The position numbers and the translations under genes are program-made. The notes below the pieces were generated by a model that did not search any database, was not told where the DNA came from, and saw only the letters and a list, made by a program, of their open reading frames with translations. From Methanobacterium_C sp963845285 (lineage in GTDB: Archaea; Methanobacteriota; Methanobacteria; Methanobacteriales; Methanobacteriaceae), in the NCBI GenBank assembly GCA_963845285.1, contig CAWJRO010000005.1:1-64000 (forward strand): a DNA stretch of 64,000 bases, in the 5' to 3' direction. This document shows positions 8,642-16,016 of the stretch, in pieces. Each line of letters begins with the position of its first letter. Within the stretch, counting starts at the first letter, position 1.

Positions 8642-9802
8642 TTAACCATACAGAACTGCCCTGCAGATTTCCTCATCAGCAGCAATTCCCTCAAATTCTG
8701 AAAATGTTTCTTTAAATGCATCAACAATAAAATCTATTTTAATACGCCCAGCGTCCTGCGATGCAAGGTCTATCCTTATTGTTGGTGAAGCACCAGGCAT
8801 TCCAACTGCAGGAATTGTTATTATACTTTGCTTCCTTAAAAGAAGCATTGCAAGGGTATCTGAAAGGTCTAAAGGTGAAAGCTGAGTTTTAACACCCTTA
8901 TTTTTTAATTCAAGTTTTAAATCATTTGATGAAAGCATTACACCAGTTGGTGTTTCCTTAATTGAGTTTATATCATTTTTTAGAGCATTGTAAACTTCAT
9001 GTTTTTTGCTTAATGCTTCAAGAATTTTTTCCGGGCTGAAATTTTCAAATGCACGGACCATGCCTGCAACAAGTGGTGATTGGGCCTCCAGTCCGAACTG
9101 GTGAGCCTTTGATTTCACAAGATCCATTATATCTGCTTTTCCAGCCATTAATCCCCCACGGGGTCCATCCATGAGTTTATCCGTACTTGTTATGGCCATG
9201 TCAGCACCCATATCCATTGCCCTTGGCTGTTTATATACCACAGTACGTAGCCTGGCCCCTGAAGCATCATCCACAAAAACTGGGACATTACTTGATTTTG
9301 AGATTTTTATAACCTTTAAAAAATCATTTTTATCAATTATTTCATGATCCATGGTTGATCCTGTTATAAAAACCAGAGAAGTATTTTCTCCAACTTCAAA
9401 ATCATTTATATCGTCAAATTCCCTGTAACTGGCACCTACAAGTTTGGCACTTCTGGGAATAGATGGATGTGCCGGAGGTTTAGGTAGATAATGCACAATT
9501 TCATCCCCTTCTTTTACAAGGGCAAGTATGGCTGCAAGTATGCCTGAACTTGTCCTGTTAAGGGGTAAAATCTTATCTCCTCCAAGATGTATCCTGCCTA
9601 CGACCTGTATTGCATCTTCAAAAACTGCAGAACCGGCATAGGTTTCAAGCAGTTGAATATCGCCATCTATAAGTGGAAAACCACCTGAAAGGCCTGTTAG
9701 ATCGTAAAGTCCATTTCTTCCCTTTTCCCTAATTGTGGATTTTATTACCCTTAGAGCAGCCTCTCTTCTTTTTACTTCGTCAACCGATGAATTTATAAGC
9801 AT
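8642..9802 (-). CDS. SelA-like PLP-dependent enzyme, MJ0158 family
   Basis: Fold-type I pyridoxal-phosphate protein of the methanogen family once annotated as selenocysteine synthase; relatives do not reliably make Sec-tRNA and their true reaction is unclear. Features: PLP-aldehyde-stacking region NRTSSGILAAI (82-92), VDDASGAR with the ring-nitrogen aspartate (177-184), and the Schiff-base lysine in STDKLMDGPRGG (Lys209). It follows the NYN-domain gene by 9 bp on the same strand, so the two are a likely operon, hinting at an RNA- or tRNA-linked role. The ATG is preceded by a weak AAGGCT. Confidence 0.82.
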   Translation of the reverse strand: MLINSSVDEVKRREAALRVIKSTIREKGRNGLYDLTGLSGGFPLIDGDIQLLETYAGSAVFEDAIQVVGRIHLGGDKILPLNRTSSGILAAILALVKEGDEIVHYLPKPPAHPSIPRSAKLVGASYREFDDINDFEVGENTSLVFITGSTMDHEIIDKNDFLKVIKISKSSNVPVFVDDASGARLRTVVYKQPRAMDMGADMAITSTDKLMDGPRGGLMAGKADIMDLVKSKAHQFGLEAQSPLVAGMVRAFENFSPEKILEALSKKHEVYNALKNDINSIKETPTGVMLSSNDLKLELKNKGVKTQLSPLDLSDTLAMLLLRKQSIITIPAVGMPGASPTIRIDLASQDAGRIKIDFIVDAFKETFSEFEGIAADEEICRAVLYG

Positions 9803-9811
9803 TTTTGAGCC

Positions 9812-10312
9812 TTAATCATGGTTACTTCTATGAGATTCTGATTTTAAAATTATTGCATCATCAGCAGAGTTTTGTAGGGCTGCGCTGAAACCTGGCTCGG
9901 CACCTATAACTATTGTTTCCTTTCCATTTTCCTTTGCTTTGTTGATTATTGGTAAGAAATCAGCATCACGAGTCATAAGAGCAATAACATCAATATTAGG
10001 ATTATAAATAAGTTCCATGGCTTCAACTGCCATATAAACATCGGTGTCGCCTGCAACGACAATTGGTGTAAAACCCTGATTAACTATGGCTTCTATGAGT
10101 TTATCTGAGGCGTATTGATTGAGTAAAACCTTTCCAACCCTCATATTACCATATTCTGAGATAATTTCCCTTACAAGATCTAGGTTAAGGCTAAATTCTT
10201 TCCTCAACATATTAGGCCCATCAACGAGGAGCCCTATGTTTTTCAAACCGGATTCTCCCCTTTTCAGAGGAATATAATCTTTGAGGGAGCTTAATTTTTC
10301 AAAACTACGCAT
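9812..10312 (-). CDS. NYN-domain (PIN-like) putative ribonuclease
   Basis: 166-residue NYN/LabA-type protein. The PIN-like acidic cluster is intact: VDGPN (30-34), DTDV (89-92) and TRDADF (114-119), giving Asp31, Asp91, Asp116 and Asp118 as probable metal ligands. NYN proteins are usually endoribonucleases, but no substrate is evident. The ATG is fixed by GGAGGAT seven bases upstream. First gene of the operon with the SelA-like gene. Confidence 0.85.
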   Translation of the reverse strand: MRSFEKLSSLKDYIPLKRGESGLKNIGLLVDGPNMLRKEFSLNLDLVREIISEYGNMRVGKVLLNQYASDKLIEAIVNQGFTPIVVAGDTDVYMAVEAMELIYNPNIDVIALMTRDADFLPIINKAKENGKETIVIGAEPGFSAALQNSADDAIILKSESHRSNHD

Positions 10313-10703
10313 TTAATATCCTCCATGCATTTTCTAATTATGTCCCATACTGATACCATATTCCAAACGGAATTGAACAAACAATATTTTTTTTTTGAAA
10401 ACCCATTTTTAAGAGTTCATGAGTCTCCAATTAACCCCATCATTTCATACCATGATCCAAAGATGTATTAATTATTTAGTTCTATGAATTAACTAATTTA
10501 AATGATTTAATGAGGGTTGTTCTATCAATTTTTCCAAATTCCATTTATATTCTATAGTTATTCTATGAATCTCATGGAATATATAACTAATATAACATTC
10601 AGTAGGTTTCTGTATAGTATTATATATAGTTTCGAGCTTAAATATGCTGATAAGTTTGTATAATACCATTAAAATTAATTAACAATATAAAAAAAAGTTT
10701 TGT

Positions 10704-10758
10704 AACCGAAAGTCCCCTAAAAAAAGAATTTAATATCCCCTAATTTGGGACATCGGTT
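10704..10758 (-). terminator. Stem-loop followed by T-run, downstream of the 10779-11111 gene
   Basis: Read on the minus strand: AACCGA-T-GTCCC, a loop of about 30 bases, GGGAC-TT-TCGGTT, then ACAAAAC and an eight-T run. Eleven paired positions in two blocks with a small internal bulge, in an otherwise AT-only stretch, look like an intrinsic terminator or a 3' stability element for the small gene ending at 10779. The rest of 10313-10778 shows only AT-rich sequence. Confidence 0.55.
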
Positions 10759-10778
10759 GGTTTAATTTATGGTTAAAT

Positions 10779-11111
10779 CTATTCAATTTCAAGTGAGAAT
10801 GAATCCTGGAATAATTCTTTAACTATTTTAAAATCTTTTTCTACTAATCCTGTAACCTTCATACCATCTGAATTCTTTAGGTAGTACTCTGCACTCATTA
10901 TTTTCCCTTCATCGTTCATGTAAAGGAATAATCCATCCACAAATTTGTCAGGGTTTTTTACAGGTAGATATACTTCAAACCGAATAAGCACCTCTGAACC
11001 CTCAATACTGTCGTGCAACTCATTTTTCTTGTCTTCATTTTTAACAGCCGCTCTGAAAAGTCTCATACGCGCTTTGAGTTCTTTTTGAACCATTTCATCA
11101 TTTTTTTCCAT
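10779..11111 (-). CDS. Small protein of unknown function (110 aa)
   Basis: Not recognised. The frame opens at 11147, but the ATG at 11111 (MEKNDEMVQKEL) follows GGTGA by five bases and is preferred. The predicted protein is acidic and mixed alpha/beta: a charged N-terminal helix (about 1-30), then strands around EVLIRFEVYLPV, GLFLYMNDEGKIMSAEYYL and a C-terminal helix. No membrane segment or cysteine motif. It stands alone, with AT-rich DNA on both sides and a stem-loop after its stop. Its regular codon structure and good ribosome-binding site support a real gene. Confidence 0.65.
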   Translation of the reverse strand: MEKNDEMVQKELKARMRLFRAAVKNEDKKNELHDSIEGSEVLIRFEVYLPVKNPDKFVDGLFLYMNDEGKIMSAEYYLKNSDGMKVTGLVEKDFKIVKELFQDSFSLEIE

Positions 11112-11489
11112 AATATTCACCATTTTACTTTTAATATTACATTGCATGTTTTGATATAAAATTTAGGTATATTTCATGTTTTTACTCTATTTTAAATTAT
11201 ATCTTATGCCTTTGATATAATGGTTTATACACCCTTTTAAAGGTTTTGAAGTATCCAGTTAAATAACATAATTTAGTTCGTTAAACCCGTATATAACGTA
11301 GTAAATTTTTTTATCAAAAAATTTAAATCAAATTAAGGCACCAAAAAAATTGAAGAAAAGTTCGTTTTTTAAAACATACAAAAGAAGCACAGCCTTAAGA
11401 TTAATCATTAACAAACACAGAAAATAAAAAAAATAGTAATAATGATTTTTTTGGGAATTTAAAATATTATATGTTAATGTCCAGTTTTT
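11112..11489. other. Intergenic AT-rich stretch
   Basis: 378 bp holding the promoter of the small minus-strand gene. A short inverted repeat CGTTA/TAACG lies near 11279-11299. Nothing else is recognisable. Confidence 0.4.
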
Positions 11490-11858
11490 TTAGGTTTCGT
11501 TGATTGGTTTTCCATCTCTGATTACTAGGTTTTCAGGTGGTAATTCATATATGAGAATAGAGATGTCTTTTCCGTCTATTCCAGGGTTTTGGGCTAAGTT
11601 ATGATTAATTGCTTTATAAAGATCTTTTTTAGCTTCAAGAGTTCTTCCCTTAAACATGGTTATTTCAATTATAATGATATTATCGGATTTTGTTTTGGAA
11701 TATTTAAAGTCATCTTTATCAATTTCATGTATCCTCTGAAATCTATCATCCTCAGGTATTTTTATTGCTTGGATCAGGGCTTCATGAACCCCATCTAAAA
11801 CTGCTTCTTTATATTTACTAGATTTTCCTTTTAATATATCAATACTAACAAATGGCAT
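11490..11858 (-). CDS. Tautomerase-superfamily protein (4-OT/MIF-like)
   Basis: 122 residues beginning MPFVSIDI: after removal of Met the N-terminal proline would be the catalytic base of the tautomerase superfamily. The sequence contains two beta-alpha-beta halves (MPFVSIDILKGKSSKYKEAV and IIIIEITMFKGRTLEAKK), as in the longer, fused-type members. GAGGT precedes the ATG. It lies 30 bp downstream of the acetoacetate-decarboxylase-like gene on the same strand, so both may act on the same keto/enol metabolite. Substrate unknown. Confidence 0.78.
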   Translation of the reverse strand: MPFVSIDILKGKSSKYKEAVLDGVHEALIQAIKIPEDDRFQRIHEIDKDDFKYSKTKSDNIIIIEITMFKGRTLEAKKDLYKAINHNLAQNPGIDGKDISILIYELPPENLVIRDGKPINET

Positions 11859-11888
11859 TTTATCTTAACCTCACATTTAATCATTAAT

Positions 11889-12683
11889 TTATTTTATCAC
11901 TTTAGATCCCATGGGATACAACGTAGAGATTCCAGTAAGTAGCATGCTTTTATTTATTTTTTTTACGGGTAATGAAGCTAGATTATTTATAATCTGATAT
12001 TGTGTTGGATTTTGCATTGGAGTCATTTCAGTCCATGAAAAGTTACCTTCACCTAACACTGCTGTTTCAACATCTAATGCTTGAGGGTAAAGAATGAATT
12101 GATTTAAATCTGCACCTGGACCTCCCACTTTTGGAATATACCTCCAAGCAAGAGCATTAATAATTGTAAACTTCTCACGAAGATCCTTTAATTCACCACC
12201 AGTTACGGCTTCTTTAGCTTCAAAATCCATATTCAGAAATGTGTTACCCTCATAACTAACAGTAGTAGAATAGTAAGGTTTTACTATGTGAAGATCCTCA
12301 ATATCCGCGAAAATCTTTGGCATACCAGTCTGCTCACGTCCACCTAAGATTGGTGCTGTTTTATTTTCCCATAATACTAATACATAATCACCAGTTATTT
12401 GATCTTGTTTTCCATTAAACCTTACAGGAGCAGTCACTTTAATAAAATTATATTCACTACCTGCCATCCAATTAATCTCAGTTAATCCACTGAATTGTAG
12501 GTGAACTTCAGGCTTTAATAACTCAAAACCTTCAGGAATAAAATTTTCAAGTAACAACCTATCAGTCTCATAGTTAATAGTTAAAACAGCTGCTTTTTGA
12601 ACTGCTTTTCCTTCAGGATCAAATTTTTCCCCACCAAAATGGGCCGGCATCATATAATAATAATCATCTCGTGTTCTAAACAT
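11889..12683 (-). CDS. Acetoacetate decarboxylase-family protein
   Basis: 264-residue member of the ADC family. The Schiff-base motif is present as GGREQTGMPKIFAD (114-127), with Lys123 aligning to the catalytic lysine of the clostridial enzyme. The second lysine of the classic PKK pair, which lowers the pKa, is isoleucine here, so the substrate or even the chemistry may differ. The C-terminal LPVKKINKSMLLTGISTLYP segment matches the family end. Probably cotranscribed with the tautomerase gene. Many ADC-like proteins act as aldolase-dehydratases or esterases; the true reaction is open. Confidence 0.8.
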   Translation of the reverse strand: MFRTRDDYYYMMPAHFGGEKFDPEGKAVQKAAVLTINYETDRLLLENFIPEGFELLKPEVHLQFSGLTEINWMAGSEYNFIKVTAPVRFNGKQDQITGDYVLVLWENKTAPILGGREQTGMPKIFADIEDLHIVKPYYSTTVSYEGNTFLNMDFEAKEAVTGGELKDLREKFTIINALAWRYIPKVGGPGADLNQFILYPQALDVETAVLGEGNFSWTEMTPMQNPTQYQIINNLASLPVKKINKSMLLTGISTLYPMGSKVIK

Positions 12684-13198
12684 TTAATCACCTCCAATAA
12701 ACATAATGTTTTAGATATTTGCAACTTATATCAACATTTGAATATATTAGATCTACTTTTTTTAAGCTATTTTCCATATTTCTCATGATTTCACCTGTAT
12801 TAATAGGTCTCACTTTAAACAATGCATTAATAAGTGATGATAATAGAATAATTTTAAATATTTAAAGTTATCTACTAATTTAAAAAACGCTCAAATAATG
12901 GTTATAAACATAAAATATGAAAATTAATTAGTTAAATGTCTCGCAACATGATTTGTTTATGAAAAAAATATTTATGAATAGATATGGAATTATTCATTGA
13001 ATAAAATCCCAAAAACATTTTTGAAAACAAAATTTAAATTTTTACAAACAAAAATCGAGCCAATTAATTATTGGATATAGAAAATGATCCCAATTAAAAC
13101 AAAGTTTATATAGAATAAAATTCAATCTTGAAAATGAGCTTTTACTTGTTAGTAGCTCAATACCAGAGCCAGAAATAGTATTATCTGGTTATTTTAAT
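12684..13198. other. Intergenic region with tRNA promoter and leader
   Basis: AT-rich. The last 95 bases contain a box A and two short hairpins ahead of the tRNA gene (listed separately). The remainder carries the promoter of the decarboxylase gene; nothing else is seen. Confidence 0.45.
13105..13112 (+). promoter_or_regulatory. Box A (TTTATATA) of the tRNA-Gln gene
   Basis: Perfect archaeal TATA element 87 bp upstream of the mature tRNA start. Transcription would begin near 13135, giving a 5' leader of about 60 bases containing hairpins GAGCT/AGCTC (13136-13158) and ACCAGA/TCTGGT (13162-13189). Confidence 0.5.
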
Positions 13199-13270
13199 AG
13201 TCCCGTGGGGTAGTGGCAATCCTGTGAGGCCCTGGACCTTTCGACAGCGGTTCGACTCCGCTCGGGACTA
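13199..13270 (+). tRNA. tRNA-Gln, anticodon CUG, with C at position 33
   Basis: 72-bp cloverleaf, no encoded CCA. Acceptor AGTCCCG (13199-13205) pairs CGGGACT (13263-13269), discriminator A. T arm AGCGG-TTCGACT-CCGCT (13246-13262) is perfect. Anticodon stem TGAGG/CCTTT has a T-T mismatch and one G-T pair. The loop CCCTGGA gives anticodon CTG (13232-13234), which reads CAG. Position 33 is C (13231) instead of the near-universal U. Body and loop resemble archaeal tRNA-Gln. It may be a working second Gln tRNA or a decaying copy. Confidence 0.85.
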
Positions 13271-13656
13271 CTCTTTTAAATGATAATTAATGAGCTATTT
13301 TTATTAATTTTTCAATTGTAACCTGAACAATATCAAAATTATGTTTTTTTCATGGATCTTGATTTGTAGATGTAGGGTAAATGATTTATTTTCATGCATT
13401 TCTAAGATTTTCCAAAAATTGAAAAATTAGTTGATTTTGAATCTTCTCATTATAATATGATTATCAAAATTAATAATAATTAATATGATTATTCATTAAA
13501 GATATGGTTTTTGGGAGTTGAACCAAAAAAACATGATAATAAAATGAGAATATGCTTTTGAAATCTAAAAAATGTTTTAAACAAAAAGATTATAAAGAAA
13601 TTTTGTAAATTTAGATTTAGTTACGGCCTGAGAAAAAATAGTTATTGAAACTAGTT
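13271..13656. other. Intergenic AT-rich stretch
   Basis: 386 bp between the tRNA and the convergent TrmB-type gene. T-rich tracts just after the tRNA could end its transcript. No gene or repeat recognised. Confidence 0.4.
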
Positions 13657-14430
13657 TTATTTGTTATCTGTGTAATATTTCAGATTTTTCCATTCCATTT
13701 CAAAAACACTTGATAGGCAAGAGGTAAGTGATGGACTTGTGATCCATACTGCAATAACATCTTCCATAATTGGAATTTCACCTTTAATTTTTGCCATTAC
13801 AAGGATAACTTCTTTATTATCAACCATAATTGTCTTGAGACAGTATCCATGACCTTCTTTTATTTCAATAACATGACTCAAACTTTTTACAGTCTCTAAA
13901 TCTGCATCATTTTGAGGTTGTGTAATAGATCTTATTCTGACATGCCTCTCTTTGATCATCAAAAGATTGTCTTTCAGAATATCCATTTCATGAGGAAGAT
14001 ACAAACTTCCCAATGACATTATCTCTTTTTTAGCATTTCCCATTATTTCTGATTTCATCTGACTAACACTTTCAGCAGAATACACAATTCTAATTTTTGG
14101 AACCTCTTTTTGGATTACATCGTTGTAGATCATTGCCAGTTCATTCGATACACTATCTATCTCATGGTTGAATCGGAGTTTATGTTCTTCCAAAACCTTT
14201 CGAGGATAGATCGGTGTTACTGTAGCGGGCCTGCTCTTTTCAATTGTTACCCATCTATTCTTTTCAAGCTTTTTAAGCACTTCATAAATCTTTGTGCGCG
14301 GAACTCCAGATTCTTCAGAAATCACAGAAGGTTTTGACACGCCCAATGTCATAAGTGCCAGATAAGCTTTGGCTTCATAATACGTCAAACCCAGCTTTTG
14401 TAAAGTTGATAATAAACTATTTTGCACCAT
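13657..14430 (-). CDS. TrmB-family transcriptional regulator
   Basis: 257-residue archaeal regulator. Residues 1-80 form the TrmB winged helix (LGLTYYEAKAYLALMTLG, PRTKIYEVLKKLEKNRWV), then a helical linker (about 85-125) and a C-terminal effector-like domain with a PLD-related fold (about 125-255). It is transcribed away from the Roadblock/GTPase cluster 320 bp further on, and a palindrome lies directly upstream of its start, so autoregulation and control of that cluster are reasonable inferences. Ligand unknown; the missing sugar-binding hallmark makes a sugar sensor uncertain. Confidence 0.85.
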   Translation of the reverse strand: MVQNSLLSTLQKLGLTYYEAKAYLALMTLGVSKPSVISEESGVPRTKIYEVLKKLEKNRWVTIEKSRPATVTPIYPRKVLEEHKLRFNHEIDSVSNELAMIYNDVIQKEVPKIRIVYSAESVSQMKSEIMGNAKKEIMSLGSLYLPHEMDILKDNLLMIKERHVRIRSITQPQNDADLETVKSLSHVIEIKEGHGYCLKTIMVDNKEVILVMAKIKGEIPIMEDVIAVWITSPSLTSCLSSVFEMEWKNLKYYTDNK

Positions 14431-14443
14431 ATAATTAGTTTGA

Positions 14444-14478
14444 ATTAACGATTGATAAAGTTAATGTTATCGATTAAT
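14444..14478. promoter_or_regulatory. Candidate operator palindrome between TrmB gene and Roadblock cluster
   Basis: ATTAACGATT (14444-14453) and ATCGATTAAT (14469-14478) form an imperfect inverted repeat 14 bp upstream of the TrmB start. Spacing and position suit an autoregulatory site. The rest of 14431-14753 is AT-rich and also holds an unattached GGAGGTGATT at 14566-14575. Confidence 0.4.
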
Positions 14479-14753
14479 GTTTAAAAAAAAAGCATTGTCA
14501 CCCATAACCTCCATAAAAGTTACAAAAAATTAATATTATGGAAAAAGAAAGTATAACAATTAATTGGAGGTGATTAAAGGACCATCGGTAATAATATTTA
14601 CGTAAAGAGTAATTTTAAGAGGATGAACACTTTTAATAAAAATATATTAGGGCCGTATACATTTTAAATGATTAATCAGGACCTTAACCCTAATTAAACA
14701 ATTTTAATAATAATTATTTAAAATAAGTGATTTAAGTTAAGGAGATGTTGTTT

Positions 14754-15125
14754 ATGGGAATTCGTGAAGATGTTGGCGGAATATTAAATGAATTATTAGA
14801 AAGAGCACCAGGAGACATTACTGGAGCAGCATTACTAAGACCAGACGGATTAATGATAGCATCCGTACTATCAAAGGACACAGACGAAAAAAGACTAGCA
14901 GCAATGGGAGCAGCAATCGTCGGTACCTCACAGAGAACCTGCGACGAACTAAGCAGAGGAAACCTAAGCGAAATAATAATCGAAGGAAGCACAGGAAAAG
15001 CAACCTTCTCATTTGCAGGAAACAAAGGAATCTTAGCAGTACTATCACCAAAAGAAGTAAACCTAGGCCTAGTCCTAATGGAAATCGAACGAACATCCGC
15101 ATCAATAGCAAAAGCAATGGAGTAA
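14754..15125 (+). CDS. Roadblock/LC7-domain protein, copy 1
   Basis: 123-residue single Roadblock/LC7 domain, the MglB/dynein-light-chain fold that dimerises and regulates small GTPases. Pattern: helix 2-18, GAALLRPDGLMIAS strand pair (24-37), helix SKDTDEKRLAAMGAAIVGTSQRTC, strand pair SEIIIEGSTGKATFSFAG and LGLVLMEI. ATG chosen at 14754 because GGAGATG sits eight bases before it and the copy at 15645 starts identically. Leucine is coded mostly by CTA, unlike neighbours. The next gene starts on the base after its TAA. The gene is identical to 15645-16016 except for one silent change (TTA/CTA at 15033). Confidence 0.92.
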   Translation: MGIREDVGGILNELLERAPGDITGAALLRPDGLMIASVLSKDTDEKRLAAMGAAIVGTSQRTCDELSRGNLSEIIIEGSTGKATFSFAGNKGILAVLSPKEVNLGLVLMEIERTSASIAKAME

Positions 15126-15566
15126 GTGACAAAAATGGAAAGAGACCCTCAAACTCTAGTTTTAACAGGACTTGTAGAATCAATTTGGGACACCCTTGGA
15201 GAAGGATGGAGAGCAATATGGAGACAAGTTGGTGAAGATTTCTATGAAACAATGAAAGAAGGTGGAAGAGATTTAAGTACACCTGAAGCATGCTTAAATT
15301 CAGTGAAAGAGTACTTCATTAAATATGGCACCTTAAACGACTTGATCTACGAATTAAAAGAAGGAGAAGTGACTGTACAAGTAGAAGGCTGTGCATTCAT
15401 GCCCATAGTAGATTACATGGATGCCCACAAAATACCAGAAGAATACTCCTGCCCCTACTTCAACAGCTGTATGGTTACATTGGAACAGGCAACAGGAAAC
15501 ATGTACTCCTGGACAAGGGACAAAGATGAAGCAGGCAACTGCCATGCACATATAAAAAGGATTTAA
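15126..15566 (+). CDS. Cys/His output-domain protein (MetOD1/V4R-like), copy 1
   Basis: 146 residues, starting with GTG on the base after the Roadblock stop, which implies translational coupling. The N-terminus MTKMERDPQTLVLTGL is conserved in the paralog at 16017. Residues 80-146 carry Cys89 (VEGC), Cys109 (SCP) and a terminal GNCHAHIKRI (Cys139, His140, His142), suggesting a metal or heme/cofactor site. The spacing resembles the methanogen output domain seen at the C-terminus of the response regulator at 23782. Predicted soluble; function unproved. Likely the effector or sensor partner of the Roadblock protein. Confidence 0.75.
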   Translation: MTKMERDPQTLVLTGLVESIWDTLGEGWRAIWRQVGEDFYETMKEGGRDLSTPEACLNSVKEYFIKYGTLNDLIYELKEGEVTVQVEGCAFMPIVDYMDAHKIPEEYSCPYFNSCMVTLEQATGNMYSWTRDKDEAGNCHAHIKRI

Positions 15567-15644
15567 TGCAGTGCAAATGTATTGACCTTCAATAAGCCAT
15601 TTAAAATGAGTTAATTGTTTTTTAATTTTAAGGAGAGATGTTTT

Positions 15645-16016
15645 ATGGGAATTCGTGAAGATGTTGGCGGAATATTAAATGAATTATTAGAAAGAGCACC
15701 AGGAGACATTACTGGAGCAGCATTACTAAGACCAGACGGATTAATGATAGCATCCGTACTATCAAAGGACACAGACGAAAAAAGACTAGCAGCAATGGGA
15801 GCAGCAATCGTCGGTACCTCACAGAGAACCTGCGACGAACTAAGCAGAGGAAACCTAAGCGAAATAATAATCGAAGGAAGCACAGGAAAAGCAACCTTCT
15901 CATTTGCAGGAAACAAAGGAATCCTAGCAGTACTATCACCAAAAGAAGTAAACCTAGGCCTAGTCCTAATGGAAATCGAACGAACATCCGCATCAATAGC
16001 AAAAGCAATGGAGTAA
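15645..16016 (+). CDS. Roadblock/LC7-domain protein, copy 2
   Basis: Encodes exactly the same 123 residues as 14754-15125; at DNA level 371 of 372 positions agree. The identity stops sharply at both gene ends: the leader (AAGGAGAGATGTTTT) and the following gene are only similar. Start chosen at ATG 15645, eight bases after GGAGAG. The next gene starts on the base after the TAA. Such restricted identity points to recent gene conversion or strong need for the same dimerising protein from both units, not to a simple recent duplication. Confidence 0.92.
   Translation: MGIREDVGGILNELLERAPGDITGAALLRPDGLMIASVLSKDTDEKRLAAMGAAIVGTSQRTCDELSRGNLSEIIIEGSTGKATFSFAGNKGILAVLSPKEVNLGLVLMEIERTSASIAKAME

Noticed and set aside
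14566..14575. Perfect GGAGGTGATT taken as evidence for a small gene
   Set aside because: No ATG, GTG or TTG at suitable spacing opens more than a few codons.
14818..15291. Long minus-strand open frames rich in Leu/Arg opposite the Roadblock genes (also 15709-16008)
   Set aside because: They are antisense shadows caused by the CTA/TTA/AGA-rich coding strand; composition is unlike a protein and they lack ribosome-binding sites.
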